From the IMG/VR virus record IMGVR_UViG_3300046001_002318, positions 1-26,293 of that record: DNA of 26,293 bases; one strand, given 5' to 3'. Positions within the stretch are counted from its first letter, which is position 1. Each line of letters opens with the position of its first letter. The DNA comes from a virus. The position numbers were made by a program, and so were the translations under genes. The notes beneath the pieces are model-generated. The model was given only the letters and a program-made list of their open reading frames with translations, was not told the DNA's origin and ran no database searches. Positions 24,213 to 26,293 of this stretch are shown here, in pieces.

Positions 24213-26293
24213 ATGAATTACGTAGGCTTACACGTACACACACACTATTCATTATTTGATGGTGTTGCTACTCCAGAAGAATATATTGACCGAGCAGTTG
24301 AACTTGGTATGCCAGCATTGGCTATCACAGATCACGGAACTTTATCTGGGCATCGGGAACTGTACCGAATTGCAAAAGCAAAAGGTGTAAAGCCAATTCT
24401 TGGCGTAGAAGGATATTTTTGTCCTGATCGATTTGATAAAAGGGCAAAAGCAGAACGCATCGAGCCAACTGATATGGTCTATAATCATATTATCCTTCTT
24501 GCTAAGAACCAACTTGGTTTAGAAAATCTAAACAAGATAAATGAGATCGCTTGGACTGAAGGATACTTTAATAAGCCACGATTTGACTTTGAAACTCTTG
24601 AAAAGTACAGCGAAGGCATTATTGTTTTATCTGGATGTCTAAGCGGTATCATTGCAAAAGCCTTAGAGCACGGAGAGTATGCTCAGGCAAAGAAGCACAT
24701 TGAATGGTTTAAGAGAGTGTTTAAGGATGACTTCTATATGGAGTTAATGCCACACAATGGTGCAGAGGTTAACAAGCAACTAGCAGATCTTGCAGATGAG
24801 TTTAAGATTCAGACTGTTGTTACTCCAGACTGCCACCATGTTGATGAATCACAAAAAGAGATTCAAGAGTTTAAACTTCTTATGAATTCTCACGCAAAGG
24901 TTCAAAAAGACGTAACCTATGAAAAGTCTAAAAAGCAAGATGGAATGATGAAGCGTCTTGATTATCTCTACGGAGAAGATCGACAGATGTCATTTAACAA
25001 ATTTGATATTCACCTATTGTCTTATGATGAAATGAAGGTTGCCATGGAATCGCAGGGTATAGTTAGAGAAGACATGTACATTAACTCTATAGCCATTGCA
25101 GATAAGGTTGAAGACTACGATATTAAAGATGGTCTAAACCTTTTACCTGTTCAGTATAAGAATCCAGATAAAGAATTAAAGGCTCTTGCCCTTGAGGGTT
25201 TAAAGGTTAGAGGGTTTGATACAAACAAAGAATACCTAGATAGACTTGATGAAGAGTTGCAGATTATTAAAGATAAGTCCTTTGGTCCATATTTTCTTGT
25301 TGTAAGTAACATGATTTCTTGGGCAAAGAAAGAAGGCATTATGGTAGGTCCAGGTCGTGGATCTGCTGCTGGCTCTTTGGTTTGTTATACTCTTGGTATT
25401 ACAGAGGTTAACCCAATAGAACACGGATTGCTCTTCTTCCGTTTCATTAACCCAGATAGAAATGACTTTCCAGATATTGATACAGATATCCAAGATAATA
25501 GACGTGAAGAAGTTAAAGATTATCTTGTTAGACAGTATCGACACGTTGCATCTATTGCTACCTTCTTGCAATTTAAAGATAAAGGCGTAGTTCGAGATGT
25601 TGCACGAGTACTAGATATTCCTTTAACAGATGTTAATAAGGTCCTTAAACTTGTAGATACTTGGGATGAATACTGTTCATCAAAGACAACCGTATGGTTT
25701 CGTGAAAAATACCCAGAGGTAGAGATCTATGGAGATAAACTTCGTGGTCGTATTCGTGGAACAGGAATCCACGCTGCTGGAGTTGTAACAAGTAAAGAGC
25801 CTATATTCAGACATGCACCAATGGAAACACGTTCAAGCACTGGAAGTAATGATCGTATTCCAGTTGTTGCTGTAGACATGGAAGAAGCAGAAAGAATTGG
25901 ATTAATTAAGATTGATGCACTTGGTCTTAAGACACTGAGTGTTATTCAAGATACGTTACAGATGGTTAAAGAAAATCATTTTAAAGAAATAAAATTACTT
26001 GATATTGATTTAACAGATGCAAATGTTTATGAAATGCTTTCAAGTGGGTACACAAAAGGTGTATTCCAGTGTGAAGCAACCCCGTATACTAACCTGCTAG
26101 TTAAGATGGGTGTAAAAAATCTTAACGAATTAGCAGCATCAAATGCATTAGTTAGACCAGGCGCTATGAATACTATTGGTAAAGACTACCTTGCACGTAA
26201 GCATGGAAAACAGTCTGTATCATATACTCATCAGGTCATGAAGCAGTTTACGGAGGATACATATGGGTGTGTTTTATACCAGGAGCAACTCTT
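24213..26293 (+). CDS. dnaE: DNA polymerase III alpha subunit (DnaE), 3' end missing
   Basis: 693 complete codons, open to the right edge. It starts at the ATG three bases after the preceding TAG; the ribosome binding site is weak (GGTAGTAG), so coupling to the SSB gene is likely. An N-terminal PHP domain is complete in its visible motifs: HVHTHYSLFDG (H7, H9, H11), ITDHG (D40, H41) and a later PDCHHVDE. The catalytic palm follows: GPGRGSAAGS at ~379-388, PDIDTDI at ~420-426 (D421 and D423) and KIDALGLKTL with D568, the three carboxylates of C-family polymerases. The finger region and C-terminal clamp-binding, OB and tau-binding parts lie beyond the window. PHP residues are intact, suggesting metal-dependent proofreading or structural use. 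Confidence 0.93.
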   Translation, partial: MNYVGLHVHTHYSLFDGVATPEEYIDRAVELGMPALAITDHGTLSGHRELYRIAKAKGVKPILGVEGYFCPDRFDKRAKAERIEPTDMVYNHIILLAKNQLGLENLNKINEIAWTEGYFNKPRFDFETLEKYSEGIIVLSGCLSGIIAKALEHGEYAQAKKHIEWFKRVFKDDFYMELMPHNGAEVNKQLADLADEFKIQTVVTPDCHHVDESQKEIQEFKLLMNSHAKVQKDVTYEKSKKQDGMMKRLDYLYGEDRQMSFNKFDIHLLSYDEMKVAMESQGIVREDMYINSIAIADKVEDYDIKDGLNLLPVQYKNPDKELKALALEGLKVRGFDTNKEYLDRLDEELQIIKDKSFGPYFLVVSNMISWAKKEGIMVGPGRGSAAGSLVCYTLGITEVNPIEHGLLFFRFINPDRNDFPDIDTDIQDNRREEVKDYLVRQYRHVASIATFLQFKDKGVVRDVARVLDIPLTDVNKVLKLVDTWDEYCSSKTTVWFREKYPEVEIYGDKLRGRIRGTGIHAAGVVTSKEPIFRHAPMETRSSTGSNDRIPVVAVDMEEAERIGLIKIDALGLKTLSVIQDTLQMVKENHFKEIKLLDIDLTDANVYEMLSSGYTKGVFQCEATPYTNLLVKMGVKNLNELAASNALVRPGAMNTIGKDYLARKHGKQSVSYTHQVMKQFTEDTYGCVLYQEQL

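Noticed and set aside
1-26293. CRISPR arrays, tRNA genes, insertion sequences, integrase or attachment sites
   Set aside because: No spaced direct repeats, cloverleaf sequences, transposase motifs or recombinase motifs were found; nearly all bases are coding and no gap exceeds 80 bases.

Overview
The window is part of a tailed double-stranded DNA phage genome. It is strongly AT-rich by eye, every supported gene lies on the + strand, and genes are packed with 1-8 base overlaps or very short gaps. The order head-tail connector, neck proteins, tail terminator, major tail tube, tail assembly chaperones, very long tape measure, distal tail and hub proteins is that of a long, non-contractile-tailed (siphovirus) phage. 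No sheath gene is seen. The host cannot be fixed from the sequence. Strong AGGAGG-type ribosome binding sites, extended -10 promoters, apparently near-leaderless genes and a phage-encoded DnaE polymerase would fit a Gram-positive, possibly actinobacterial, host, but this is inference. Capsid and terminase genes must lie to the left. No lysis gene, integrase or tRNA is visible.

Layout: 1-2424 holds the connector/neck block (a connector cut by the left edge, a probable head-tail stopper, an HK97 gp10-like protein and a probable tail terminator). 2425-3193 is a self-contained, apparently highly expressed unit for the major tail tube protein: extended -10 promoter, strong ribosome binding site, CGT-rich codons, and a hairpin terminator capped by a cUUCGg tetraloop. 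3194-4283 holds two tandem paralogous tail assembly chaperones, a long G-plus-T form and a short G-only form. 4306-12132 is a 2608-residue tape measure protein. 12132-20156 holds distal tail, hub, LysM-bearing and fibre-type proteins.

20172-21390 is a border block of four small genes: a zinc ribbon, a MerR/excisionase-like DNA-binding protein and two unrecognised small proteins. 21383 to the right edge is a replication module: DnaB-type helicase, compact DnaG-type primase, a probable single-stranded DNA-binding protein behind a near-consensus promoter, and a DNA polymerase III alpha (DnaE) with an N-terminal PHP domain that runs off the right edge.

The most interesting point is how the tail chaperones are encoded. 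Many siphoviruses make a little gpGT and much gpG from one locus by programmed frameshifting. Here the two forms are separate genes. The long one has no ribosome binding site and sits against a promoter-like -10. The short one has TTAACA-17-TATAAT with an extended -10 plus AGGAGG. This suggests that the G to GT ratio is set by initiation strength rather than by ribosome slippage. Five extended -10 sites (TG-N-TAWAAT or TAGAAT) recur at gene boundaries and may form one promoter class.
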